From NCBI GenBank assembly GCA_963556495.2, contig OY747712.1, positions 14,044,235-14,108,234 on the forward strand: a stretch of DNA of 64,000 nt. The letters run 5' to 3'. A model generated the notes under the pieces. That model saw nothing but the letters and a program-made list of their open reading frames with translations. It did no database searches and was not told the origin of the DNA. A program made the position numbers and the translations under genes. The first letter of the stretch is position 1, and each line of letters opens with the position of its first letter. The stretch is from Valencia hispanica. Taxonomy: Eukaryota > Chordata > Actinopteri > Cyprinodontiformes > Valenciidae. Shown in pieces: positions 1 through 11,767 of this stretch.

Positions 1-40
1 TTTGTCCTTTTAAACCTTACTGTAATTTGTTTTATTTCAG

Positions 41-219
41 ACTGGCAAAGTGAATGCTGATGCGTTTCAGATAAGCTTTCTGCAGTACGTGTATTGCAAC
101 TCTGAAGAGAGTCGACTCGTGGAAAAGGAGCCATTTGTCTGTCCAGCATGTTACCCTGAAATGGTTGCTGTTTCTGTGGATGGCAGTCGAAAACTTTACA
201 GGTTCCAAAAAAACAGCCA
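41..219 (+). pseudogene. KDZ transposon CxC3-like exon (partial)
   Basis: An open exon follows a pyrimidine-rich acceptor (TTTTATTTCAG) and ends at a GTGAGT donor at 220-225. It reads about 59 residues in phase 0 and leaves in phase 2. It contains CPACYPEMVAVSVDG followed by KLYRF, which I recognise as the CxC3-like cysteine cluster found beside transposase domains of the Kyakuja/Dileera/Zisupton (KDZ) superfamily, common in fish. In that family the cluster is thought to bind zinc next to the DDE transposase. The preceding exons lie outside the window and no transposase exon follows in the next several kb. The exon itself has no stop or frameshift, so it may belong to a recent copy or a domesticated gene. 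The family call is from memory of the motif. Confidence 0.6.
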
Positions 220-225
220 GTGAGT

Positions 226-638
226 TATTCAGTGCACATTTAAAACAGCCAATTTAGTCCAGTGCTATTTTGTTATTTTTATTAATGAACCTGTTGAGCA
301 AGAGAGGATGCAAAAGCAGTTTGATTAATGAATTAAGCAGTGTGTTTAGCTCATTGTCTTTGCCTCTGTCAGAACACTCTCCATAGTTTTATATAATATG
401 TAAGTTAGTAACAGTCAAAAGCTTGACTGTTACTAAGGCTACCACCTTTTCTTCTAGATCTATCCATTAATGCATTTAAACCCTTCCATGCCTGTCTTAT
501 ATTACCAGCTTCCCATTGGCTCTCTTTATTATTTTTCTAAATCAATGTCTGCCTAAGAATTTCTTACCTTAATTGGCTAATTGCCTCACACAGCAATATT
601 AGCAGTACAGAACTTATTTTAATTATATATATATATAA
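226..638. other. No gene seen
   Basis: AT-rich sequence with no coding potential, ending in a short TA run at 627-637. It may be intron of the KDZ element, but nothing in it proves that. Confidence 0.5.
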
Positions 639-1440
639 GGGATGGGCATAATTAATCGACGATCGATTAATTGATCATTAAGAATTTCATCGCTTAAATT
701 TTTTTTACCGATCAATTAACGCATGTTCTGTTGCAAAGTGTGAGTTTTGAAGGAATGCAATTAATTTTACTATGTGGCAGTAATTAAACACTTTGCCACA
801 CGAGGGCGATGAATGAAAATAAAACCCACAGGCCGACTCAGTTTCTTGCGAGTTTCTGGGTATTTCAAAAGTAGGATTGTCATGAAGAGGTCGCAGCAAA
901 GTGTGGCGTGGGACCACTTTGACTAAAAAAGTCTCGGTTCACTGCCAACACCGCGAAGCTGTGTATAAGTACTTGAACTCACTTCCAACCCTGGTTAGTA
1001 GTGGAGCATCCTGCTCTTGGTCTCAACCTGGCATCAAGTCGGTGTTAGAATGGAGGAGCCGAGATGCACAACGAGCAGAGAAACTTACTCACCGATTACT
1101 TTCTGAGGGAGGCTCCGCCCCCCCTGGATTGCACCCCTACAGACTGGTGGAAAATGAATTAAACAGGATTCCAGAGGCTTGCCAAGTTAACACGTAAACA
1201 ACACGTCAACAACACGTAAACAACACGCAAACAACGCGTACTTTGCGTGTTAAGATAATCAACGCGCAAACAACACGTAAACAACGTCTTAATGACGCGC
1301 AAACAACACGTACTTTACGTGTATGGTTATGTCCCTGCTGATTGGCTTCCAAGACATGGGATGAACCACTAGAACAATCAGAAAAGGGGGGGAGCTCAGC
1401 AGATAACAGCAGGCTGCAGATAATGCTATTTTTGTCATTG
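639..1440 (+). mobile_element. hAT-type transposon remnant with BED-finger start
   Basis: Starts with GGGATGGGCATAATTAATCG, a terminus style I associate with fish hAT elements. At 882 an ATG opens MKRSQQSVAWDHFD, the usual beginning of a BED zinc finger (W-x-H-F), then hits TAA at 924-926. Downstream the frames are broken, and the longest open frame there (901-1197) is not the BED frame. No matching opposite terminus is seen, so the right boundary is approximate. Decayed and not able to encode a transposase. Confidence 0.5.
1192..1325. repeat. Short degenerate tandem repeat (AACACGTAAAC)
   Basis: Roughly ten imperfect copies of an 11-12 bp unit, AACACGTAAAC or AACGCGCAAAC, interrupted twice by GTACTTTGCGTGT-like blocks. 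CpG sites survive in most units, unusual for old AT-rich repeat DNA. It lies inside or at the edge of the hAT remnant. Confidence 0.6.
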
Positions 1441-3169
1441 CTAGAATCTCCAGAAGGTGATATTAAGAAGATACTCCATCCCGATCATTTTCAAATTTTT
1501 TTTTAATTATTTTAACGCAAATAATATTTCAAATAATGGATTAACTTTTACTAAATAGTTATTTGTAAATCAAACGATAGCTGAACTTAAGTAGCCATGT
1601 GAGACCAGAGTCCACGGAGGCCAACACTGATACAGGAACACACAAAGTCATAGATGTTCCCAGACTCAGTAAACTCGAGCGCAGCAGGAGTAAATCATCA
1701 AGCAGCGCAAGAGAAAGTGATGAAAAATGGACAGAACACATTAATATGAGGCTGATCTGCAGCGTCAAATAAGGCAGCTTGACCATCAAACAAGCTCCAG
1801 CGAGCGGTCAGCTGATATGTGCAAATTCACGTGCAGCGTCCCCACAGAAGACGCATATCGGCTGTGGATGCACTTCTGATAAGACTAGTATATGATGAAA
1901 AGTAATGGAGGTTTTGACAAATAACAGGGTAACGCAATCTCCCTTTAATACCCTTTGTATTTCCCTCATTATTTCAAGCAAAACATCTAATATTGTTCTG
2001 CTGCTTTATATACCACCTCGTCCTCTCTCTTTATCTTTTTGTGGAAAAGATACTTTGTCCTGATCATTTTTAATATATTTTTAATTATTGCAACACAAAT
2101 AATACATTCAAATAATGAACAATATACTATAAATTTTTTTAGATTAGATGTATTCTAATGTCATTACATTGTTTTCATTTCAAATGACAGAATTTAAAAG
2201 TAAAAGTGTGTTTGGTTTATAGTAGTTGTTGAACACAATACATATTGTAATTCGCTGTATTCCAGGTGGGTTGCAGTTGTTGAATGTAACAGAAAAAGAC
2301 AACTGCTTCCTGGTGACTTAACCCTTGATTGTCAAATAGTTGGCAGTTTATTTTTTCTCTCAATATGTTCGTTGCCACCCTGATGACATTTCATGGTTCT
2401 GTGATCACACCCACAAATTTAAAGAGCGCTGCCATCCTCTGAGTGACTTTTTGACTTTTCAATGTCAGTTTAATCCGTGTTTTGATTGCTATTGTCTAAA
2501 AACTTGAAGCTGCCCAACAAGTATGAACAGCTTAATATAGGGTGTTGACCTCATTGGGCTACACCTTCCCTCATTACAGACAATAGACACTTTTATGAAG
2601 AATAACCCCTTAAGATGCACCATCATCTGCTCAAGTTTATACAGTTTAGAGTAAGACGATGTGGTTGTTCCCGTAATGACAGTAAAACGTTGTTAAAAAA
2701 TAATTAGGTAAGGGTTGGGTAATTTAATTTAAAGATAAAACTTAGATAAGATAGGAGATACTTTAAGAGATTAAGAGAAGTTGTAGGGTTGTCATTATTA
2801 CATATGCTTGCTAAGAACCTTCCACATTCTGCATTCTGGTCCTGCTACAACACGAATCATCACATTTTTATTATGGTGGTGTGTGTGAGTACATAAAAGT
2901 AAAGGATTATGCATGTAATGAGTTGTGTAAAAGAAACTAATTGGAAAGCGGAAATGGTATTACTGAGAGGCATATGTTTTTATTAGTTAGTTTACTATTA
3001 GAGAATGGGGACCTCATATTTATTTCTGCAGCAGTGGATTTGAAAAAGTTACACAGAATTTACAAAAGTGTTTTGACAGCTACCAATTGTGCAAGCTGTC
3101 CCACTTAAAAAGCTGAGAAAGGCCTGTAATTTTCATTACCTGAGAGACAAAATGATTTTTTTTTAAATA
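1441..3169. other. No gene; one spaced direct repeat
   Basis: No coding region is supported. About 85 bp at 1468-1556 (AGATACTCC...GATCATTTT...CAAATAATG) recurs in diverged form at 2048-2136, about 580 bp apart in the same orientation. They could be remnants of one element's terminal repeats or a local duplication. Confidence 0.5.
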
Positions 3170-5243
3170 CAGAAAAAATACATGGTCACATATTGGTTAA
3201 CAATAACAACCCATTCAGTTTGTTAAAATCAACCCAAAAACCAGATGATAGCTAAAATTGGCTAAAATGCAGATGTTAGCTAAAATAATAATGTTAGCTA
3301 AAATGCCACAGATATCTTGTTGGCAAATACAAACATGTTGGTTAACTTTATCTTAATCCATTCAGTTTGTTAACTTTAGCTATTAAGTCAAAATTACCTA
3401 AAACGCTAATGTTAGCTAAAATCCTAATGTTAGCTAAAATGCCACAGATAGCATATTGTCAAACACTAACGTGTTGGTTAACTGTATCTCAATCCATTCA
3501 GTAGGTTAACTTTAGCTATTAAGTCAAAATTAGCTAAAATGCTAATGTTAGCTTAAATGCTAGTGTTAGTATAATGGATAACAATAGTAAGTTAGCTAAC
3601 AATATCTTACTTCATTTATAATGCCTAAGACTGCCTAAACACACAAGTCTGTGTAACTGCCATTTAAAAGTAATCACTGTTTTCCAGGTGTTGAAACAGT
3701 AAAATGGCCACTGTTGTCTGCCTAGTACCTGAAGTATTTGAAGTCAACTGTAGAAGACTTGCTGAAGTGTATTGCACAGAATCAGCAGAAAAAATAAAAG
3801 TAGTCTACCAACCCTACTGCATAAAAAAACTCACAATTAGCTAAAATGCCAGTGTTACCTAAAATCAGCTAAATTCCAATTATTACCCAAAACGCTAGTA
3901 GTAGCATGTTGGGAAAGACAACTATGTTGGTTAAAAGAAGACTTATCACCTAAATTCCAAATATTACCCAAAACGCTAGTAGTAGCATCCTGGGAAACAC
4001 AACTGTGTTGGTTAAAAGAAGACCTATTATATTCAGTAAATTGACAACGAGCCAACTAATATTATTGAAAATTAGCTAACATGCTAATGTTAGCTAAAAT
4101 GCGAGTGGTAGCATGTTGACAAACACAAACATGTTGGTTAACAATAATTCAATCCGTTCAGTATAATAAAAATATGCTTAAAGGGAAGTGTTAGCTAAAA
4201 TTAGCTGAATTAGCTTAAATTTTGATACTAACTGATATACTAGTGTTAGCTTTAATGCTAGTGGTAGCATGTTGGCAAACAGTATCATGTTCATTACCAT
4301 AAACTTAATCCTTTCAGTGTGTTTAAAATATTCTAAATAATTAAATGATTATCTAAAATCCCATTATTAGCTTGAATGAGCTAAATTGCTATGGTTAGCA
4401 AAAAAGCTATTTGTAGTATGTTGGCAACCATGAATACATTGGTTAACAATAACTTAACTCATTCAGTTTGTTCAAATCAACCCAAAAACCAAATAATAGC
4501 TAATATTAGCTAAAATGCTAATGTTAGCTAAAATGCCACAGATAGCATGTTGGCAAACACTAACATGTTCGTTACCATGAACTTAATCCTTTCAGTATGT
4601 TAAAACCTTCCTAAAATACATTAGTGAACATTAGCTACAATGCTCATGTTAGCTTTAATGCTAGAGATAGCATGTTGGTAAACACTAACATGTTAGTTAA
4701 CAGTAACTCAATCCATCCCTTATGTTAATTTTAGCAGTTAAGTCAAAATTAGCTAAAATGTTATTGTTAGCTTAAATGAGCTACATTGCAATGGTTAGTA
4801 AAAAAGCTATTGGTAGCATGTTGGCAAACATGGACATATTGGTTAACAATAATTTAAACCATTCAGTATGTTACAATCAACCCAAAAACCAAATGATAGC
4901 TAAAATTAGCTAAAATGCTAATGTTAGCTAAAATGCTAATGTTAGCTTAAGTGCCACAGATAGCCTGTTGGCAAACACTAACATGTTGGTTAACTGTATC
5001 TCAATCCATTCTGTATGTTACCTTTAGCTATTAAGTCAAAATTAGCTAAAATGCTAATGTTAGCTTAAATGCTACTGTTAGTATAATGGATAACAATAGC
5101 AAGTTAGCTAACAATATCTTACTCCCATTTATAATGTCTACAATCGCCTAAACATACAAGTCTGTGTAACTGCCCTTAAAAAGTAATCACTGTTTTCCAG
5201 GTGTTGGAACAGTAAAATGGTCACTGTTGCCTGCCTAGTACCT
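3170..5243. repeat. Minisatellite array (GCTAAAATGCTAATGTTA family)
   Basis: Long array built from GCTAAAATGCTAATGTTAG blocks alternating with CATGTTGGCAAACACTAAC and TTGGTTAACNNTAACTCAAT blocks. The TTGGTTAAC anchor recurs at about 3191, 3353, 3474, 4134, 4439, 4697, 4849 and 4994, so the unit is variable, mostly 120-160 bp. Two 84-bp units stand in tandem at 3876-4043. A higher-order repeat is also present: 3474-3732 recurs at 4994-5243, about 1.51 kb apart, including a non-array segment (CACACAAGTCTGTGTAACTGC). Open frames inside it are by-products of the repeat. Confidence 0.85.
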
Positions 5244-6700
5244 ATGAGACTATATTCATCATCATATTTTACAGAGTAATCAAAGGTCCTGGTGAACTGA
5301 TTTGTATTAAATCTACAATTTGTTTGAGATGTCTTACAATAACCCTGAAACGTCAGTTTTACAGTGGAGGCCATAATGTATAGTAATTCTCTTTTCTACC
5401 ACAAGAGGGAGCTCCAACTAAAGCCATGAAAAGGCCTGCCGACGCAGCTTCCGAACTACTCTTAATAACTTAAGAACCGTAAGGCGTATCGACGTCACCA
5501 ATGTACCGTTTTTATCGGAACGGATAGGGGAACGCTCTCAAACCACTCAATTTGTTGAAAATATAATATTACAGCCGTAAAATGTTATTGAATATGTTGA
5601 TAAATTTGATGGAAACATTAATCTCTCCTTCCTTGGTCCCGAACTACATCCTCTTACTCTAAAAATATAAGGTCTATCGAAATTATTCTTTCACTGTGAG
5701 TATCAGCAGGCTTTGATGAAGAATCATGGTTCGTTTCATGTGTGTACCTACATCTGTCTAGGAGCAGTGATTTTGTAAAAATGAGCATGATTTTTGCATT
5801 TTGGAATCTGAGCCGTTTTAGCAAAGAGCAGATTTGTTACACTTGAACAACCAAAACTTATGGAGAAACGGTAACAGGTATCAAAAAAGTTGTTGAATCA
5901 TGAGCGTCAGGAAGGTCTGAAGTTATATGGGCACAAGGCTCATGTTTCTACGTTGCATCGTTTATGAGATATGACTTTACGAATATAGGTCAGAATCCAG
6001 CTGTCCTCCTCTGAATTTTTGCTCAGCCCCAATGCATTCCAATGGTCCCTCCTGGGTGCCGCCACTTTGCTTCGGGTCGATTTGCCAAAAAACTGTAACT
6101 GTCACATAAATTTTGGTAACATTTCCTGAAGCAAAAACTGAAAACCTACGTTTTGATATATAATATGTGCAGAAAGAGTGAAATATGAGCGAGTGAGCGG
6201 AAGTTGTTCGTGGAAAATCAGGAAAGTGGAAAAGTGTAATTCTGCTAGAGTGGGCCACTCTAGTTTAACTACCTAGCGACCATAGCAACGCATGTATTTT
6301 CAGAAATCTGATCATTTCTGGACCAAAAACTTGAGGAAGGATTGTATGAAAACGGTACAAGTTAGGAAGAAGCCGAGACAAACAGTAATAGCTGAAGAGT
6401 ATGACTACAAACGAAATTTAGCTGAATTTTTTAAGTTTTCCGTTCATTTCAATGGGAGCAAAAAAAGCATAAAAAGTTGAATATTATAAAAAGTATAAAG
6501 GTTATAAATACCAAAAGATATAGCCGGAAAGAGCAGAATAAGCTAAATAATTGAAAAGTTGAATGGTTAAAATACCACAAAGTATGCAGAAGTAGATGAA
6601 GTTCAAAAAACGTACGGAAGCAACCAGAAGAAGGTAAGAGGATCTCAAGAGTGTGAATGCACACTAATAATTTGAATTGCCATTGATCAATATACAGTAA
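5244..6700. other. Unclassified sequence, probably interspersed repeat
   Basis: No gene supported. Stretches such as CATTTCAATGGGAGC (about 6446) and the CCAATGGTCCCTCC region near 6040 have the look of a dispersed fish repeat. I see no terminal repeats, target duplication or coding domain, so the class stays open. Confidence 0.3.
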
Positions 6701-6954
6701 AGTTCAGATTTAGCCTTGATTTAGATGTTTAATCAACGTCTAGATTTAAACCTGGTTTAGACGTCTATTAAGTTATTTTAGTGGTACCGCCCGCCCTCAC
6801 CACTAGGAGGCAGCAACACACTTAAAGTTCCACTCGGTCCAATCGTCGTTGATGGTGATCTGAGCATATCTGAGTCGTTTGGACCAATTTATTTTACTTT
6901 CACTGGGACCACTACGTGTGAGAAAACTGTGTTTCTTCAAATACACCTTGAAGG

Positions 6955-7720
6955 GGCACATATAGGTAAGTGCTCAAAGGTACTTATTGATATGTTGTTT
7001 TGTCCTTCAATGTTTGTTAATTTAATCGTTATCCGTTTCCAGCATAGCTAGCAGGCTAGGTATAGCTATAGTTTGTCCTATAGTTTGTGCTTCTGCAACA
7101 TTGAGAATTTCCCCATTGTGGGGCGATAAAGGTTTATCTTGTCTTATCTTACAATAGTGGGTGGCTACAATGTGGTAGTGTAATACAAGTTAGTTCAATG
7201 TTGTCAATTGTCTTTATTTTTTATCTGTTGCAGAGTCTTCACAAATGACGTCATGGAAAACATATGCAACGTGGTGGGCCACATGGAAAGAGCACCTTCA
7301 AAAAGACCCCCTTCTACATGACATGCATTAACAGTTTGTCTGGACTGTATTATTCAGTCTCTGTAACACTGACAATTAGGAAACTTAATTGGTGTAGTTA
7401 CATGAAAGGAAACCCTACTACAGTTAAAGTCAGTCTTAATTAATTCATTATTCTTTACAGAGTAACCCCAAACTCTGAAATGGGTGGTGCCCAATGTCCA
7501 TTGAGTCAAGTCCTTTGAAACCATGTACCTTGTCTTAATGGATAATATCTCTGTGATCTCTGTGACACATAAAATATTTCTTCATTTATTCTATTGCTTT
7601 GTTTGCAGAATCTGTTCAGAAAACTTTCAAAGAGGCAACGGAGTATATAATCAGCTCAGCAATGGCTGCACATCTCAAACAGGCCCCAGCTCAGTGGTGG
7701 AGGGGGCTATAAGAGGCCCA
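6955..7720 (+). other. Exon-like segments of unknown identity
   Basis: Two stretches sit behind good acceptor sites. After TTGTTGCAG at about 7232 there is about 90 nt of open sequence. After TTGTTTGCAG at about 7609 a frame reads ESVQKTFKEATEYIISSAM and on to WWRGL before a stop near 7711. A possible donor (AGGTAAGT) is at about 6965. The second peptide is plausible protein but I do not recognise it. It could be the tail of a transposon-borne gene, or chance. Confidence 0.25.
7096..7152 (+). repeat. LINE 3' tail, Rex1-like
   Basis: GAATTTCCCCATTGTGGGGC followed by GATAAAGGTTTATCTTGTCT resembles the short 3' tail of Rex1-type LINEs (TTTCCCC...GATCAATAAAG plus short tandem). No coding part remains. 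Confidence 0.45.
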
Positions 7721-7789
7721 GGACACTTTTGGTGTAATTTGTTTTTTTTTGTTTTTTTACATTTTGGTTTAGGTTGATGCAGTGTCCCC

Positions 7790-7950
7790 AGAGTTTTTGT
7801 ATATTTTAAAAAAAGTTCTGCGATGGACTGGCGACCTGTCCAGGGTGTACCCTGCCTCTCGCCCCTTGACCGCTGGAGATAGGCACCAGCCCCCCCACAA
7901 CCCTGCATTAGGATGGACGGGTACAGAAAATGGATGGATGGATAAAAAAA
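7790..7950 (+). repeat. RTE/Rex3-type LINE or SINE 3' tail
   Basis: GCGATGGACTGGCGACCTGT, then CCAGGGTGTACCCTGCCTCT, then a TGGATGGATGG run: the widespread teleost 3' tail with GGAT repeats. Related tails on the minus strand occur at 29830-30180, 31015-31112 and 59945-60300. Confidence 0.65.
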
Positions 7951-8376
7951 TGTTTTGGCCTTATTTTTGTTTTTGTAAATGTTTTGCATACAAATACCTA
8001 CAATTTTATTTTAGTAGTTTGTAGATTAGACTACTTGTTTTTCACCACAATCTTAGTTTAAATAAAATAAGCAATTTTTATTTTTATTTTGGTAATATTG
8101 TATATTTGAGTTTGTGCTTTTATTTTATTGCTATGTATGTTTACAAATGTGTTGAAATTAAAAACAGGTATATTGCACATTCATATGTTTGTGATGGTTG
8201 GATAATGTTTGAAAAATGTATAGATTTACATTACAGTAGGATAGTTTGGTAAATGTTAACATCAAGAGATGTATTTATATCCAGTGGTAAAATAAGCATA
8301 TTGTTACTGAAACCTTTTTAAAAGATTGTCATAACATTCTGGCACAACATAAAGGAAAGGATCACAGGTTAAATGT

Positions 8377-8401
8377 GGTCCCCCCCCCCCTTTTTTTTTT
8401 A
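8377..8401 (+). repeat. Homopolymer C13/T10 junction
   Basis: A run of C directly followed by a run of T. Its length is likely to be inexact in any assembly. Confidence 0.8.
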
Positions 8402-8584
8402 GAGAACCTGATTTAACATTCAATTTGACAACTTTAATTTAATTTTAATAGGTTTGTTGTGATTAATTTAATAGATTGTAATAGCTGGATTTATTAGAAT
8501 ATCATTAGGCTATAATACATTTATTAGACATCTATACAACATCTAGATTCTCTAATGGTGTATAAATTTGGTATTAAAATAAGT

Positions 8585-8832
8585 GTCTGGCAAACGTGTA
8601 ACTTTAGACGTCTATAAATAGACGTTCATTAACGGTTATTTAAACGTCTTATATTAGACGCGGCGTATAGAGGTAGTCGTCTTTTAGACGTCTATTAGAC
8701 GGCTAGTCTAAACCTAGACGGCTGAAAAACTTTCATTTTTAGACCAGTGGTAGACCCATTTTCGCCTAGACGTCTATGGACTATATAGACATTCATTAGA
8801 CGTCTTTTAGACCGAAAAATGCTCGGTGGGTA
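8585..8832. repeat. Cluster of AGACGTCT palindromes
   Basis: Within about 250 bp the motif TTAGACGTCTA or a close variant occurs repeatedly (about 8606, 8684, 8767, 8797) with single-side forms between (AGACGTTCATTA, AGACGGCTAG). Weaker copies lie at 6725-6775 (CAACGTCTAGATT, TTTAGACGTCTATTAAG). The pair may mark the two ends of a composite element spanning about 6700-8835. The copia remnant begins just after the cluster. Confidence 0.5.
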
Positions 8833-8879
8833 GTGTGGATTATTGCTATAGATTGTTGTGTGAAATACTAACATCATTT

Positions 8880-10404
8880 CGCTAAGCTATTGCGTCAAGA
8901 GAGTCAAAAGAATGGGAGAAAGCGATGAATGAAGAAATTCAGTCCCTTAAGGAGAATGATACATTTACTTGAACCACTTTACCAGAGGGTAAGAAAGCAG
9001 TGGGGGGTAAATGGGTTTATTCTGTTAAAAAGAACACCAACGGATCAAACAGATATAAAGCTCGATTTGTGGCCAAAGGTTTTAGTCAAACAAAAGGGGT
9101 TGATTATGAGGAGACTTTTTCACCTACTGCTAATTTAGCTAGTGTGAGAATTTTGATGCAGAAAGTGGTTCAAGAAGATCTGTTGGTTCACCAGATGGAT
9201 GTAAAAACCGCCTATCTACACGCACCAATAGATGAAGAAATATATATAGAACAACCAGAAGGTTTTGAGACAGAATCAAGTGAGAGTAATAAACTGGTGT
9301 ACAGACTAAAGAAATCACTTTATGGTCTGAAGCAATCGGGTTGTAACTGGAACCAAACATTACATGACTATTTAAGCAGTTGTGGATTTTGACAAAATAC
9401 TGCTGATCATTGTGTCTATTCACGAGAAACTGAAAGTGAAAAAGTAATCATCATAGTGTGGGTGGATGATTTACTCATTGCAGCTAACAATGAAAACGTG
9501 CTTTCAGGCGTGAAAGAAATGCTCTTTTCTAAATTCCAAATGAAAGATCTGGGTAAACTTAATCATTTTCTAGGAATAGATTTTCTTCAGGAAAAAAGAG
9601 TGTATTAAAATGTCACAGAAAACATATATTGAGAACATTTTAAAAAGATTTAACATGCAAAACAGTAAGCCAAGGTTAACACCCTGTGAACAGAAATGGA
9701 CTCATTCCGATAAATCCGAGACATTACCAGATGTACAAAAATATCGGGAAACAGTCGGATGTCTTATTTATTTGAGCTATTGTACGCGACCTGATTTAAG
9801 CTATGTTGTTAGCAAATTGTCACCATACTTCAATGCACCAACTGTTGATGATTGGACAGCAGTGAAACATGTTTTGAGGTATTTAAAAGGTAGTCAAGCC
9901 AAAGAACTGTGTTTTTAGAAAATGTTCAAGTGCACACTAGGTCTACAAGCATACAGTGATGCAGACTGGGCATCTGATGTTTCTGATAGACGCAGTATGA
10001 CAGGTTATTGTGTAAGCCTAAATTAAAATGGTCCTTTGATATCATGGAAAAACAAAAAGCAGACAACTACAGCTATATCAACTTGTGAAGCCGAATACAT
10101 GGCAGCAACAATTCAGGAATGTGTGTATTTGACTTATTTGATTCAAGATATTGACGAATTTGAGTATGAAATGCCTATGATATTTGAGGACAATCAGGGA
10201 ACAATCGCTTTGTCAAAAAATCCAGTGAACAGACAAAGATGTAAACACATTGATGTGAAATATCATTTTATAAGATCAGCAGTACGTGACGGAAAAGTGC
10301 TTATTGATTACTGTCCAACTGAACTGATGGTTGCAGACATGATGACAAAACCAGTTTCAAAGTCTAAATTGGACAAATTCTCTGTATTTGTGTTTGGAAT
10401 GTAA
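8880..10404 (+). pseudogene. Ty1/copia pol remnant (reverse transcriptase and RNase H)
   Basis: Encodes the C-terminal half of a copia polyprotein. Reverse transcriptase begins with GGKWVYSVKKN and YKARFVAKGFSQ, continues through HQMDVKTAYLHAPIDEEIY and YGLKQS, and reaches the catalytic VDDLL (about 9460). RNase H follows with DADWAS, EAEYMA, EDNQG and HIDVKYH, in normal order. Protease and integrase are missing, so the copy is 5'-truncated. Decay is clear: stops at 8970-8972, 9390-9392, 9606-9608, 9916-9918 and 10024-10026, and a frame change near 9607. Copia elements are uncommon in vertebrate genomes but known from fish. Not functional. Confidence 0.9.
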
Positions 10405-10449
10405 AAGTTTTTTTTTGTCTATTTTTCCCAACCTGTGTACAAGTCGGGG

Positions 10450-10678
10450 TGTTGGATCAAGTGTCCACAGGGGTTTTGTATCTGAATGAAGATTACGTCA
10501 TATTAAAATGAAAGTAAATGGCTCCACCCACTTACTATTCATCTCTCACTATGCCCACTGTTTGATGGAGAAGTGCAGTGGTGGAGTCATCCGTCAGAAA
10601 CAAGATCATGTCTGTTGACTTTTTATTCTCACTCAAAGCTATAGTGCCATAAGGCTGAGCAAAGCAACTCTGCTAACA
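10450..10678 (+). repeat. Copia 3' long terminal repeat
   Basis: Begins TGTTGGATCAAG directly after a short purine tract (AAGTCGGGG), as expected for plus-strand priming at a 3' LTR, and ends TGCTAACA, giving the TGTT...AACA termini typical of copia LTRs. About 229 bp. It lies 45 bp after the pol stop. No 5' LTR is in the window. Confidence 0.65.
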
Positions 10679-11639
10679 CTTTGGGTACACTTATCTCCAC
10701 ATTTTCATATTTAGCTCATCCAAAAATGGGTGTTCATCTGACCTGCAGCGCTTAAACTCCGCTCAATATGCTCATCACGAAACCAGAGTGCAGATGTTTC
10801 AGTCATAATCCCAAATATTTACAGGTTTGAGTAATGAATTAAGACAGGAACAAAAAGACTTTTGTGAAAAATGCTCAGCTGTGCTATCATGATGTGTTTT
10901 GTAAACATAAAAAATTTAACAATAGTCAGGCTTCAGGCTTGTTTCTCCTTTTAGAAAAATTTTAAACAGAACACAACTTTCACACTTTACTATAAAGCCT
11001 GAATATCCAGTATTGCAACAATCATTTCTCTGAAAACAAGGATACCAGAAACAGGCGCTGGTTGTCGGACCGGTTTTCTTGCCTAAAATATTTCTTTTGG
11101 TAGTTTTGGAAAATAAAAAGAGGATTAAGAGTAAGGATATCTGAAAGAAGAGGTCGATTATCTTTCAAAAAGATGAGATATCCAGCAGCTAAACAGTTCA
11201 GTACAGTGAAGAGGTGAGGAGGACACAGTCTTGTTTAGACAGGACAGTATGTTTAGCAAAATATGAAAATTTTTACTATATTGTTTGGTAATAATTTCTT
11301 TGGGGAAAAGTGGTAGTTTCTCTCCAACTCATAAAAATATAGCACTTAGTCCCCAGTTTCTAACATTTTGAGCATTATTGATTGTTAGGGTTTAATCATA
11401 TTTTGTATGGTTTTAATGGGCCTTTAGTGTAACCTTTCTGTTTGACATGTAAAACTTATTTGGCCACTTCCCCTTGTTTTTAGGGGGGCTATTATTTGAC
11501 TTATTACACTTTAACATATATATTTTCTCTAAGTCGGGTATGTGTCCCACGCTTCATTTAGTCGAAGTGTCTCTCTTTGGTCAGATTATACCAACAAAGA
11601 GCTTAATAAACACAAGTAATAAACACAAGTAGGTTTGAA
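10679..11639. other. No gene seen
   Basis: AT-rich sequence without recognisable coding regions or repeat boundaries; ends at an A/G homopolymer run (11641-11662). Confidence 0.5.
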
Positions 11640-11767
11640 GTAAAAAAAAAAAGGGGGGGGGGGAAGCATCTCATGTCCAAGGATGTGGGCCTGTTTTTCT
11701 TCCAAAGACCGTTCCTTGTTAGCGTGTAGTGAACCATGAACTCTTTGAAGTACTAAATTAAAATCTG

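Noticed and set aside
1196..1325. Possible CRISPR-like array of short repeats
   Set aside because: Units are 11-12 bp, contiguous and imperfect, with no spacers, in an animal genome.
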